Shown here in pieces: positions 44,662 through 52,915 of a stretch of DNA of 64,000 nt (the stretch's first letter is position 1; each line of letters opens with the position of its first letter). The notes beneath the pieces are model-generated. The model did no database searches, was not told where the DNA came from, and saw only the letters and a program-made list of their open reading frames with translations. The DNA is from Desulfovirgula sp. (GTDB lineage Bacteria > Bacillota > Desulfotomaculia > Desulfotomaculales > Desulfovirgulaceae), in NCBI GenBank assembly GCA_020725525.1, contig DYEX01000061.1:1-64000 (forward strand). Direction: 5' to 3'. Both the position numbers and the translations under genes were made by a program.

Positions 44662-45663
44662 ATGCTCGTTAAGATTAAAGGAAAAAAGCTAAAAGCGTTA
44701 GCCAGCCTAGCGTTTAGTGTTTTTTTCTTAGGGATTGCCTTTCACAATGTGAGCTTTGCCAAATTCTGGGCGGCACTAGGCCAGGTTAGTTTATTTGCGC
44801 TGGCCATCTCTGTTTTCTTTTTCAGCTTGAGCTGCCTTTTCCGGGCGCTGATGTGGCACGTGACCACAAGGGCGCTTGGGAAAGTAGGCTTCAGTAAGCT
44901 CTTCGGCGGAGTGGTGGTTGGGTATCTGGCCAACAATTTCCTGCCCCTGCGGGCCGGAGAGGTGGTGCGGGCGGGCTACCTGGCCGCTGCCAGCGAGATC
45001 CCGGTGGCAGCTTCGCTTTCTACTGTTTTCATAGAGCGGGTCTTCGATGTGTTTTCCCTTGGCTTTTTACTCTTGCTGGCCCTTTCCATGGGTATTAAGG
45101 GGCTTGAGCGGCCGGCAGGCGAGACGATCTGGCTTTTCTTAGGCGCGCTCGGTTTTCTTTTTATCCTGCTTGTTGGTGCTGTTAAAGCTGCCAGAGGGGT
45201 AGAAGGGCGGGAGGTGCCTTCCAGGCCTCTTGGCCTTCTCCTGCGTTACGCGGGAGAATTCCTCCGGCCGCTGGGCCAGCTACGTGAGCCGCGGATGGCG
45301 GCTTTACTGGCCGCCCTCAGTCTGGGTGCCTGGGCGAGCAACTACCTGTCGGTACTGTTTCTTTTGAAGAGCACGGGGAATTTCCTTTTCGAGGCGGCTT
45401 TGCTGGTGATGCTTTTTGTTAACCTCGGAATGCTGATACCCTCTTCCCCCGGTGCTCTGGGCGTTATGCAGGCGGCCTTCTGGCTGGCCCTGGCCCCCTT
45501 CGGGGTGCCGAAAGAACAGGGCCTGGCCCTGTCTTTCGCCTACCAGGGCGGGCTTTACCTCTTTACCCTGGCAACAGGGCTGCCTTATATTCTGCGGGGC
45601 CAGTTAAGACCGGGCTTATGGCGCAAAACTCCGATGGCGAACAGCAAGGCCCTTCACCGGTAG
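44662..45663 (+). CDS. UPF0104 family membrane protein (flippase-like)
   Basis: A 333-residue protein with about eight membrane helices and the UPF0104/LPG-synthase transmembrane domain pattern: GYLANNFLPLRAGEVVRAGYL, VAASLSTVFIERVFDVFSLG, and SSPGALGVMQAAFW near the C terminus. Relatives include the membrane part of MprF and proteins in glycolipid loci. Function is inferred as lipid or glycolipid translocation. The GC content returns to the genome norm within this gene, marking the end of the AT-rich block. Confidence 0.8.
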   Translation: MLVKIKGKKLKALASLAFSVFFLGIAFHNVSFAKFWAALGQVSLFALAISVFFFSLSCLFRALMWHVTTRALGKVGFSKLFGGVVVGYLANNFLPLRAGEVVRAGYLAAASEIPVAASLSTVFIERVFDVFSLGFLLLLALSMGIKGLERPAGETIWLFLGALGFLFILLVGAVKAARGVEGREVPSRPLGLLLRYAGEFLRPLGQLREPRMAALLAALSLGAWASNYLSVLFLLKSTGNFLFEAALLVMLFVNLGMLIPSSPGALGVMQAAFWLALAPFGVPKEQGLALSFAYQGGLYLFTLATGLPYILRGQLRPGLWRKTPMANSKALHR

Positions 45664-45773
45664 GTATACCGGAATTGGAGATAAGAGTCCAGGCAAGTCG
45701 TTTTGGTAAAAGTGCTGTTACCGTTGTCATCGACGACGGGGCGGGGGAAAGAGCGGGGCAGGGGTTGGGCTAA
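45618..45773 (+). CDS. Possible small ORF overlapping the membrane-protein gene
   Basis: A 51-codon ATG reading frame overlaps the end of the previous gene in another frame and continues 110 bases beyond it. Its C-terminal part, ELEIRVQASRFGKSAVTVV followed by IDDGAGERAGQG, looks coding in composition. There is no good ribosome site and I recognise no family. It may be a fragment of a longer lost gene. Confidence 0.3.
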   Translation: MAQNSDGEQQGPSPVGIPELEIRVQASRFGKSAVTVVIDDGAGERAGQGLG

Positions 45774-45845
45774 ATTAAAGTGAGAATTGACAGTAATATT
45801 GCAAGGATTGGAGGCTTCACCTGTAAAACCATGCGGGGAAAAAAC

Positions 45846-45965
45846 AACACGCCGTTATCCTTGCCGGAGTGGGCGGCGAGCGGTTCCGGCCCCGGGTTCG
45901 AGAAAAAGGACCAGGCAGTTCCTGCGGCTGTCCGGGAAAAGGATGATGCAGCAGGTGCCCGGCAA
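45846..45965 (+). pseudogene. Decayed 5' fragment of a manC-like gene
   Basis: The stretch matches the start of the intact manC at 48845-48960. AVILAGVGGERFRP corresponds to AVIMAGGAGERFWP (the nucleotide-binding loop), and after a frameshift QFLRLSGKRMMQQ corresponds to QFLSLVGERTMLQ. The frame is broken and the rest of the gene is absent. It lies 3 kb from the intact copy in the same orientation. Confidence 0.7.
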
Positions 45966-46000
45966 TTATACCAGCACGCAATGATGATTATTATGACTGA

Positions 46001-46102
46001 CAGGAGGATTGGGCAGATTATTTCGCCGCGTTGAGGAGAAGATTTGCCCGTTTCCCGGCACTCCAGGAAGAGTTGGACGGGGCGGGGTTGTAAAAATGGG
46101 GC
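46001..46102 (+). pseudogene. Orphan 3' tail of the SWIM gene (copy 1)
   Basis: About 100 bases match the last part of the SWIM gene at 54566-54664, from the region encoding ENWEDYFAALRRKYARFPAL through the stop codon and about 14 bases past it (TAAAAATGGGGCG against TAAAAACGGGGTG). No upstream SWIM sequence is present. Confidence 0.85.
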
Positions 46103-46162
46103 GAATGATCCCTGCCGTCAAAGCCGGGCAGGCGAGATTTTCTAGGAGATAGCCCCAAGATC

Positions 46163-46171
46163 TGCTATAAT
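46163..46171 (+). promoter_or_regulatory. Extended -10 promoter for the Rpn-like gene
   Basis: TGCTATAAT at 46163-46171 is a perfect extended -10 element (TGnTATAAT). No convincing -35 is seen. AAGGAG follows at 46178-46183 and a TTG start at 46195, leaving almost no 5' leader; transcription would start around 46178, so the ribosome site may be at the very 5' end. Confidence 0.45.
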
Positions 46172-46194
46172 ATCGTTAAGGAGCGAAACAAACA

Positions 46195-46857
46195 TTGCGG
46201 ACCACCTTTGACTTTCACCCCCAGAGCCGGGATATTATGTTCAAATGCCTGACAGGTGCTTTTAAAGACAGGATGGTGGAATTCTTCGGCATAAAGATCG
46301 GCAAAATTATCGGGGTAGAGCCGACGGTACAGGCGGCCATAGAGGTGGAGCGGCGCGACATGGACAGCCGGCAACATACACTGGAAGAACTGGCCATTGA
46401 ATCTGCTGCAATACTACGTGATAAAGTGGCTGCACCCGAAGACGGCTACCTGATCGGATGCCTGATGGTTATGAACAGCAAACTACTGGACAGCAAAACC
46501 ATGGACAGGTTATGGGAGGTGTTAATCGTGACCGACGTTTTCCACCAATACATCGCTAAAGAGCTGGAGAAGGCAGAAATGAAGGGGATTGAAAAGGGAA
46601 TTGAAAAGGGAATTGAAAAGGGAATAGCACTGGGTGAGGCCAGAGGTGAGATCAAAGGCAAAATCCATGGAAAGCAGGATGCCATCCGCAAATACCTGGC
46701 CCGCCGCTTTGGAGAAAAGTCCACCGGTTTACAGCAAAAGATCAGCCATATGACTAATCTCGATGTCCTGGACCATGTCCTGGAAGAGCTGTTTGCTGCA
46801 AACACACTGGAAGAAGCCACGGCCATTGTTAATGACAACCTCAAAGATATCATCTGA
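46195..46857 (+). CDS. Rpn/PD-(D/E)XK nuclease-family protein, core deleted
   Basis: A 220-residue protein. The N terminus (SRDIMFKCLTGAFKDRMVEF then GVEPT, IEVERRDMD) and the C-terminal helical tail (KGIEKGIEKG repeats, DAIRKYLARRFGEKS, EELFAANTLEEA) resemble the Rpn-type or transposase-linked PD-(D/E)XK proteins common in Firmicutes. In those, the segment after RRMD contains the catalytic Glu-x-Gln strand (EFQ). Here it is absent, so nuclease activity is doubtful. Start is TTG 46195 after AAGGAG. Family assignment rests on memory of conserved segments. Confidence 0.6.
   Translation: MRTTFDFHPQSRDIMFKCLTGAFKDRMVEFFGIKIGKIIGVEPTVQAAIEVERRDMDSRQHTLEELAIESAAILRDKVAAPEDGYLIGCLMVMNSKLLDSKTMDRLWEVLIVTDVFHQYIAKELEKAEMKGIEKGIEKGIEKGIALGEARGEIKGKIHGKQDAIRKYLARRFGEKSTGLQQKISHMTNLDVLDHVLEELFAANTLEEATAIVNDNLKDII
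46588..46623 (+). repeat. 12-bp tandem repeat inside the Rpn-like gene
   Basis: ATTGAAAAGGGA occurs three times without interruption at 46588, 46600 and 46612. It encodes repeated Ile-Glu-Lys-Gly in a helical linker. Unit loss or gain keeps the frame. Confidence 0.9.
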
Positions 46858-46886
46858 TATCGGGCTGACCCCCTGAGATTGGACAA

Positions 46887-46985
46887 TTAGTTCTTCTTGC
46901 TCACGATTTTAGCGAATTTCAATTCAGGGCGGCGGTCTTTACTGTCACCCCGCACGTGGTTAATCAAAACCACCGACGGAGCGGC
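46887..46985 (-). pseudogene. Unrecognised C-terminal coding remnant
   Basis: On the minus strand an open frame ends VVLINHVRGDSKDRRPEL followed by KFAKIVSKKN and a stop at 46887-46889. It has a coding look with an ordinary stop, but no start or upstream part is seen. It may be the end of a transposase or another lost gene. The 220-base stretch from 46858 otherwise contains nothing I can name. Confidence 0.4.
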
Positions 46986-47077
46986 TCCGCGCCAAATTCT
47001 GATGAAAATTCTGGAAGTATAAAGCGATAATTTGATGCACAGGAATACGAGTTCCTTTTATGCAGGGGGCGTTAATA

Positions 47078-47178
47078 ATGAGCATGTTTAAGATCATTGT
47101 AGAAAAACATCCTGATGGATATGTAGCTTATCCTTTGGGATAAAAGGTGTAGTGGTTAGTGAAGGTGATTATGAGGAA
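47078..47178 (+). pseudogene. HicB-family antitoxin relic
   Basis: ATG 47078 opens MSMFKIIVEKHPDGYVAYPLG, the common start of HicB-family antitoxins. After a one-base deletion the next frame gives IKGVVVSEGDYEE, the expected continuation. The sequence then stops matching and joins directly to a SWIM gene tail at 47191. No HicA gene is nearby. Confidence 0.75.
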
Positions 47179-47190
47179 GTTGATACCAAT

Positions 47191-47242
47191 CCCGGCGCTT
47201 CAGGAAGATTTGGACGGAGCGGGGTTGTAAAAACGGGGCGAT
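47191..47242 (+). pseudogene. Orphan 3' tail of the SWIM gene (copy 2)
   Basis: CCGGCGCTTCAGGAAGA and the following bases match the SWIM gene end at 54619-54665, again through the stop codon and past it (GTAAAAACGGGGCG). It is shorter than copy 1 and starts directly after the HicB relic. Confidence 0.85.
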
Positions 47243-47298
47243 CTGTTTTTCAATACCCATTCGCAATGGTTTTGTGATGTAAGGAGGCGATTTTCGAC

Positions 47299-48696
47299 TT
47301 GCCGAAGATATCTCCTTTCTTAAACCCCTCCATCTTCCGGGAATACGACATCCGGGGCGTGGCCGGAAAAGACTTAACCTTTGAAACTGCCCGTACCCTG
47401 GGAAAAGCCTTCGGCACCTATCTTTTAGAACAGGGCTTAAGGGAAGTGCTGGTGGGCCGGGACAACCGGGCCAGCTCCGGAGAATTGCGAAACGGAATTT
47501 GCGATGGGCTTTTATCAACGGGATGTGATGTTATTGATCTGGGCCTGGTGGTTACCCCCATCGTATATTTCGCCCGTTACCACCTGGGCGTGAAAGGCGC
47601 TGTGATGGTCACCGGCAGCCACAACCCGCCGGAGGAAAACGGATTTAAGCTCGCTGCGGGCGGCGCGGAAACGATTTACGGGAAAGAAATCCAGAGGCTT
47701 AGGGAGATTTGTTCGCTCGGTTCTTTTGCAACCGGGAGGGGGAAAATTAAAACTGCTGACGTTGTTCCCGCCTACCTGGATGCGCTGGCCGGTAAAATTA
47801 AGCTTGGTCCCCGCCAGTTAAAAGTGGTCGTGGACTGCGGCAGCGGTACGGCGGGCTTTTTCGCGCCGCAGCTCTTGCGCCGCTGGGGTTGTAACGTGAT
47901 AGAGCTTTATTGTACTCCCGACCCGGCCTTTCCCCACCACCACCCCGACCCGGTAAAAACGGCCAACCTCCTCGATTTGCAGAAGAAAGTTCTTGAGGAG
48001 GGGGCAGACCTGGGCGTGGCCTACGACGGGGATGCCGACCGCCTGGGGGTTGTGGACGACCGGGGGAACGTGGTCTGGGGAGACAAACTGATGATCCTCT
48101 TCTGGCGTGAAATTCTTCCCCGTTTTCCCGGTGCCCCGGTGCTGGTGGAAGTCAAGTGCTCCCAGAGCCTGGTGGAGGAGGCCGCCCGCCTGGGGGGGAA
48201 GCCCGTTTTTTCCCGCACCGGGCACTCCCTGATCAAGGCCAGAATGCGGGAACTTAACGCCCCCTTCACAGGGGAAATGTCCGGCCACATGTTTTTCGCC
48301 GACGAATATTACGGCTACGACGATGCACTATATGCCACCGGGAGGCTTTTGCGTATTTTATCAAATACGGAAAAACCTCTTTCTCTGCTTTTGGCCGGCG
48401 TGCCGCAATATTACTCCACGGCGGAGACGCGCGTACCCTGTCCGGACGAGGTTAAATTTGCCGTTGTAGAGCAACTTGTTAAGGAGTTTCAGCGCCAGTT
48501 CGAAGTTATTGACGTGGACGGTGCCCGGGTACTGTTTAAGGACGGGTGGGGACTTGTGCGCGCTTCCAACACGCAGCCCGTGCTGGTGGCCCGCTGCGAG
48601 GCGAGGACGCCGGAAGGATTGCAGAGGATCTGCGATCTAATGAAAAAAGCAATTACCGCCCAACCCCAGGTGGGAGATTTCGAGTGGGAGTTTTAG
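47299..48696 (+). CDS. manB: Phosphomannomutase/phosphoglucomutase
   Basis: A 465-residue alpha-D-phosphohexomutase. It interconverts hexose 6- and 1-phosphates, giving mannose 1-phosphate for GDP-mannose. All four active-site loops are present: the phosphoserine loop TGSHNPPEENGFK (Ser107), the metal loop DGDADR (243-248), the sugar loop GEMSGH, and the phosphate loop RASNTQP. Start is TTG 47299 with AAGGAGGCG 9 bases upstream. It is followed by manC, so the pair supplies GDP-mannose to the glycosyltransferases here. Choice between mannose and glucose substrate rests on that context. Confidence 0.9.
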   Translation: MPKISPFLNPSIFREYDIRGVAGKDLTFETARTLGKAFGTYLLEQGLREVLVGRDNRASSGELRNGICDGLLSTGCDVIDLGLVVTPIVYFARYHLGVKGAVMVTGSHNPPEENGFKLAAGGAETIYGKEIQRLREICSLGSFATGRGKIKTADVVPAYLDALAGKIKLGPRQLKVVVDCGSGTAGFFAPQLLRRWGCNVIELYCTPDPAFPHHHPDPVKTANLLDLQKKVLEEGADLGVAYDGDADRLGVVDDRGNVVWGDKLMILFWREILPRFPGAPVLVEVKCSQSLVEEAARLGGKPVFSRTGHSLIKARMRELNAPFTGEMSGHMFFADEYYGYDDALYATGRLLRILSNTEKPLSLLLAGVPQYYSTAETRVPCPDEVKFAVVEQLVKEFQRQFEVIDVDGARVLFKDGWGLVRASNTQPVLVARCEARTPEGLQRICDLMKKAITAQPQVGDFEWEF

Positions 48697-48838
48697 CGGG
48701 AAACAAAGAAGAATAGATTTCCGGCAGGAAGTTAATCCGGTTACCTCAGTAGCCAGGAACGCACTGGTTACCGTTAGGAAAACAGTTCGGTCAGCCGGGA
48801 AAATCTGGTTGGCTACTTCTGATGGGGGGGATGTGTTT

Positions 48839-49912
48839 TTGTTTTATGCCGTAATTATGGCCGGTGGGGCGGGGGAGCGCTTCTGGCCCCTCTCCCGGCG
48901 GGATAGACCCAAGCAGTTCCTCTCCCTGGTGGGGGAACGCACCATGCTGCAGCTTACCTTTGACCGGCTGGCAGGGTTGGTACCGCCGGAGAATGTGCTG
49001 GTCATTACCGGTGTCAATTATATCGAAACCGTGCGCCGGCAGTTGCCGGAGATTCCTCCGGAAAACATTGTGGCCGAACCGTGTGGCCGGGATACGGCGG
49101 CGGCCGTAGGGCTGGGAGCCCTCCATGTTTTGCGAAAGGATCCCCGGGGGGTAATGGTGGTGCTGCCGGCTGATCACTACATTGCCCATGTGCGGCGGTT
49201 TCAATCGGTGCTGCAGGCGGGAGTATCCCTGGCGGCCGGTGGGCGGTGGCTGATAACCATGGGCATTACCCCCACCCGGCCGGACACGGGATACGGGTAC
49301 ATATGCCAGGGCGAGCTGCTCGAATACCATGAAGGCATACCAGTTTACCGGGTGGAAAGGTTTACGGAAAAACCGGGGCCGGAAAAAGCCCGGCAGTTTC
49401 TGGCTTCAGGCCGCTACCTGTGGAACAGCGGGATGTTTATCTGGCGGGCTGATTTAATCTACCGGTTGATTGAAGAACACCTGCCGGCCCTGGCGGCCGG
49501 GCTGGCGGAAATAGGGCGGGCCATGGACCGCAGCTCCTGTCAGGAAGTCTTATCCCGTGTATATCCCCGCCTGGCGAAGGTTTCCATTGATTACGGGGTC
49601 ATGGAAAAGGCCCCCAACGTGCTGGTCCTGCCGGGTGACTTCGGCTGGGACGACGTGGGTTCCTGGCCGGCCCTGGAGCGGTGCCGGGAGACGGAAGAAA
49701 ACGGCAACGTGATCGAGGCGCGGGGGGTTTTTCTGGAAACCCGCAACAGCATCATCCATGCCCCCGGCAGGCTGGTGGCCACCCTGGGGGTGGAGAACCT
49801 GGTAGTGGTGGACGACGGGGAGTGCCTGCTGGTGTGCCGTAAAGACCGCGCCCAGGAGCTGAAGCGTCTCACCGCCGCCCTCAAAGAAGCAGGTCTCGAA
49901 CATGCTTTATAG
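48839..49912 (+). CDS. manC: Mannose-1-phosphate guanylyltransferase
   Basis: A 357-residue nucleotidyltransferase making GDP-mannose from mannose 1-phosphate and GTP. It starts MFYAVIMAGGAGERFWPLSR with the GGxGxR loop (9-14) and Lys25 in DRPKQFLSL, then AEPCGRDTAAAVG, VLPADHYI, FTEKPGPEKA and WDDVGSWPALE. It lacks the C-terminal cupin isomerase domain of bifunctional enzymes. TTG 48839 is chosen from the purine-rich GATGGGGGGG 8 bases upstream. A decayed copy of its 5' part lies at 45846. Confidence 0.92.
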   Translation: MFYAVIMAGGAGERFWPLSRRDRPKQFLSLVGERTMLQLTFDRLAGLVPPENVLVITGVNYIETVRRQLPEIPPENIVAEPCGRDTAAAVGLGALHVLRKDPRGVMVVLPADHYIAHVRRFQSVLQAGVSLAAGGRWLITMGITPTRPDTGYGYICQGELLEYHEGIPVYRVERFTEKPGPEKARQFLASGRYLWNSGMFIWRADLIYRLIEEHLPALAAGLAEIGRAMDRSSCQEVLSRVYPRLAKVSIDYGVMEKAPNVLVLPGDFGWDDVGSWPALERCRETEENGNVIEARGVFLETRNSIIHAPGRLVATLGVENLVVVDDGECLLVCRKDRAQELKRLTAALKEAGLEHAL

Positions 49913-49948
49913 GGAATGCTTGTTTTTCCTTTAGTTTCCCCGCCGGCA

Positions 49949-49985
49949 GCCGGTAGGTATTATTTAGGACCCGGCATTCTTTTTT
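49949..49985 (+). terminator. Weak terminator after manC
   Basis: GCCGG (49949-49953) can pair with CCGGC (49971-49975), followed by ATTCTTTTTT. The stem is only 5 bp with a long loop. It lies 37 bases after the manC stop. Confidence 0.4.
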
Positions 49986-50043
49986 GGGAAAACATCTTCG
50001 AAGGTTGGCCAGGTTAACCTTCCCTGTTACAAGGCAATTGTAA
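49985..50043 (+). pseudogene. Orphan 3' tail of a Uma2-type gene (copy 2)
   Basis: About 58 bases match the intact Uma2 gene end at 56424-56484, from the codons for SIFESWPG through the stop and into the 3' flank (CTTCCCTGTTAC, GGCAATTGTAAA). The flank match shows that a DNA segment, not just a protein motif, was copied. It sits between the manC terminator and the next glycosyltransferase. Confidence 0.85.
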
Positions 50044-50144
50044 AAAGATAGAGGTATGGAGAAGACCGGGGACGGGTAGCCGGAATAATTCGCGGAGGAT
50101 AAGGAACACCCACCCGGTGATTGACGTTGACGGGGTATGGTATC

Positions 50145-51320
50145 ATGGAAAAAGTTAAGCTCCTCCAGCTAATTACCCTTTCCGAACTGGGCGGCGCCCA
50201 GAAGGTGCTCTACCACCTGGTGGCCGGGTTGAACCGGGAGCGCTTTGAGATTACGGTGGCCTGTGCGCCGGGCGGGGAGCTGGTGCGCTGGCTTTCCGGG
50301 CACAACGGCGTGAGGATCGTGGAAGTGCCGTATCTCTGCCGGGAGGTGTCGCCTTTAAGGGACCTGCCCGCCTTTTGTTTTTTGTACCGCCTTATGCGCC
50401 GGGAGCGCTTTCACATCGTGCACTGCCACAGTTCCAAGGCGGGTATCCTGGGGCGCCTGGCGGCCTGCCTGGCCGGGGTACCGGGCATCGTCTTCACCGT
50501 TCACGGCTGGGGAATAAACGATTACCAGTCCCGGGCGGCCCGGCTTTTATTTGTGCCGGCTGAAAGACTGGCCGGGCGGGTGAGCGGCCGGGTGGTGTGT
50601 GTTTCGCAGGCCGATCTGCAAAAGGGCCTTGAGCTGGGACTGGCTCCGCCTTCCCGGCTGGTGGTTATTCACAACGGCCTGCCGGAACCCCCATCCAAGC
50701 CGGGTGCCCTGCGCCGGGAGCTGGGCCTGGGCGAGGATGCCCTGCTGGTGGGTACGGTTTGCCGGCTGCGTGCGCCGAAGGATCCCCTGTTCTTCCTGCA
50801 AACGGCCCGGGCGCTGCTTTCCACGGGGAAATGGTCGAACCGCCTTTATTTCGTGCTCATTGGCGACGGCCCTTTAATGGCCGGTTGCCGGGAGTTTGTG
50901 GCGCGCCACGGCCTGGCCGGAAAAGTGTTCCTCCCGGGCGGCCGCGAGGATGCCCCGTCCCTTCTGGGCGACCTCGATGTTTTTGTCCTCTTCTCCCTCT
51001 GGGAAGGCCTGCCCCTCACCATTATCGAGGCCATGTACGCGGCAAAGCCGGTGGTGGCCGCGGCGGTGGGCGGGGTGGGGGAACTGGTCGTCCCCGGGGA
51101 GACGGGGTTCCTGGTTCCGCCCCGGGATCTGCCGGGAGCGGTAAAGGCCCTGGAGGTGCTCCTGGAAGATGCGCGGCTCCGCCGGGAGATGGGGCAAAAG
51201 GCCGGGCGGCTGGCCCGGGAAAGGTTTCCGGTGGAACGGATGGTAAAAAGCTATACGGTGCTGTACGAAGAAATACTCCGGCACCCTGTTGAAGGAAAAT
51301 TGCTCCAACCGTCGAAGTAA
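50145..51320 (+). CDS. Family 4 glycosyltransferase
   Basis: A 391-residue GT-B enzyme. It starts KLLQLITLSELGGAQKVLYH, with the acceptor-side motif VHCHSSKAGILGRLAA and the donor-side SLWEGLPLTIIEAMYAAKPV, a classical E-x7-E pattern, then GGVGELVVPGETGFLVP. It probably extends the lipid-linked glycan begun by the next gene's product. ATG 50145 has only a weak GGGGT upstream; TTG 50121 would add eight residues. Confidence 0.9.
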   Translation: MEKVKLLQLITLSELGGAQKVLYHLVAGLNRERFEITVACAPGGELVRWLSGHNGVRIVEVPYLCREVSPLRDLPAFCFLYRLMRRERFHIVHCHSSKAGILGRLAACLAGVPGIVFTVHGWGINDYQSRAARLLFVPAERLAGRVSGRVVCVSQADLQKGLELGLAPPSRLVVIHNGLPEPPSKPGALRRELGLGEDALLVGTVCRLRAPKDPLFFLQTARALLSTGKWSNRLYFVLIGDGPLMAGCREFVARHGLAGKVFLPGGREDAPSLLGDLDVFVLFSLWEGLPLTIIEAMYAAKPVVAAAVGGVGELVVPGETGFLVPPRDLPGAVKALEVLLEDARLRREMGQKAGRLARERFPVERMVKSYTVLYEEILRHPVEGKLLQPSK

Positions 51321-51370
51321 GTCAATAAGTAAAAATCAGAACCCCAAAACATTTACTGGAAGTTTCTCCT

Positions 51371-52798
51371 ATGAAAAAATTTTTGCGTCTTTTAAAACCA
51401 CTTTTTCCCTGGCTTCTGGCGCTCGGGGACGCCCTGGGGGTCCTGGGCGGCTATTACCTGGCCTTTATCCTTCGCTTTGGCGGCGTGCTGCCGCCCGAAA
51501 ACTGGCAGGCCTTTCTGCAGGCGCTTCCTGGCATCGGGGCAGTTACGTGGGGGATCTTCGGTACCCTGGGGCTGTACCAGAGGAGTTACAACGGCTTCAT
51601 GCCCGTGCTGCGTGCGGTTTTAACCGGCGTGGCGGGCGTGGCTGTGGCTGCCATGGCTCTCACCTTCTGGCTGCGGGGTTTTGCCTTTCCCCGCAGCGTT
51701 TTGCTGCTGGCGCCGCCCATCCAGGCGGGGCTGATCTGCCTGTGGCGCTGCCTCTTCTGGCATCTCGAACACCGGATCTACGGCCGGCGGGAGCTGCTGG
51801 TGGTGGGGCCGCCGGAGGAGGCCGCAGAAATCCTGGGCAAGGTGCTGGAACTGCCCCGGGGGTGGTTCAGGGTACGCCGGGTGCTGGCGCCGGGGGAACT
51901 GGGAGAATTAAAGAAATGGCTGCCCGCGGTGGATGCCGTGCTGGTGGTGCCCTCCCTCTCCCGGGAGGACAAGGCCGGGGTGGTCGGTGCCTGCCTCAAG
52001 GCCCGCCGGGAGGTCTTCCTGGTGCCGGATTTGTACGACATTTTGTTGATCCGGGCCAGCCTGACCCAGCTGGACGACCTGCCGGTGGTGGAGGTGCAGG
52101 ATATCCGCCTCACCTGGCCGCAGCGGGTGACCAAGCGCGCGATGGATGTGGTGGTGGCGGGTTTGGGTTTGATTCTGGCGGCTCCGGTAATGGCTCTTTG
52201 TGCCCTGGCCGTAGCCGTCACTTCTCCCGGCCCCGTTTTTTACACCCAGGAGCGGACGGGTTTCCGGGGCAAGACCTTCCGGGTCTACAAGTTTCGCACC
52301 ATGATCCAGGATGCGGAAAAACAGACCGGGCCGGTACTGGCAGGAGAGAAGGACCCCCGTATCACTCCGGTGGGCCGCATCCTGAGGGCCACCAGATTGG
52401 ATGAGTTGCCACAGCTGTTCAATGTGCTCAAGGGGGATATGAGCCTGGTAGGTCCCCGGCCCGAACGTCCTTTCTTCGTTAAACAGTTTGCGAGCGAAAT
52501 ACCCGATTATCACTACCGCCACCTGGTAAAACCCGGGCTTACCGGCCTGGCCCAGGTCCACGGCAAGTACACCACTTCCGCGGCGGACAAGCTCCGCTAT
52601 GATCTCTACTACATCCGGAACTATTCCCTGCTCCTGGATCTGAAGATCTTGCTGCAGACCATCCCTGTCATCCTGGGGGGTGAGGCGGCCCGGGGACAAA
52701 GCGAAGCGGACCCGGAAAAGCGCGCCGCGATCCATGCCCTGGTGAACGGTCAGCAGGAAGCAGCACCGGAGAACCGGGGGCAGCAATCTGCCTGGTAA
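51371..52798 (+). CDS. Undecaprenyl-phosphate sugar phosphotransferase (WcaJ-like)
   Basis: A 475-residue polyprenol phosphate sugar-1-phosphate transferase that begins glycan assembly on undecaprenyl phosphate. It has four N-terminal membrane helices, a central NAD-like domain (about 125-230), a re-entrant hydrophobic helix ([20 protein letters not shown]) and the catalytic C-terminal domain with [24 protein letters not shown] and [10 protein letters not shown]. The sugar is not predictable. No strong ribosome site is seen before ATG. Confidence 0.93.
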   Translation: MKKFLRLLKPLFPWLLALGDALGVLGGYYLAFILRFGGVLPPENWQAFLQALPGIGAVTWGIFGTLGLYQRSYNGFMPVLRAVLTGVAGVAVAAMALTFWLRGFAFPRSVLLLAPPIQAGLICLWRCLFWHLEHRIYGRRELLVVGPPEEAAEILGKVLELPRGWFRVRRVLAPGELGELKKWLPAVDAVLVVPSLSREDKAGVVGACLKARREVFLVPDLYDILLIRASLTQLDDLPVVEVQDIRLTWPQRVTKRAMDVVVAGLGLILAAPVMALCALAVAVTSPGPVFYTQERTGFRGKTFRVYKFRTMIQDAEKQTGPVLAGEKDPRITPVGRILRATRLDELPQLFNVLKGDMSLVGPRPERPFFVKQFASEIPDYHYRHLVKPGLTGLAQVHGKYTTSAADKLRYDLYYIRNYSLLLDLKILLQTIPVILGGEAARGQSEADPEKRAAIHALVNGQQEAAPENRGQQSAW

Positions 52799-52915
52799 CA
52801 TCGATCTGGACTGCAATGAGGAAAACCTTTCAAGCCTGCCTGACTGGAAGAAGGCGGTTGTTCTACTACAGGCAACTTCTATGAGTTTGTCCAAATCCTG
52901 AAAGGTAGTGTGGCC

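Noticed and set aside
46588-46623. Short regular repeat considered as a CRISPR array
   Set aside because: Units are 12 bp, adjacent without spacers, and in frame within a protein gene. No other CRISPR-like array or cas gene was seen.
52799-52915. Short coding-looking stretch between the WcaJ-like and SWIM genes
   Set aside because: It reads as an open frame ending in a stop at about 52901, but has no start, ribosome site or recognisable family.
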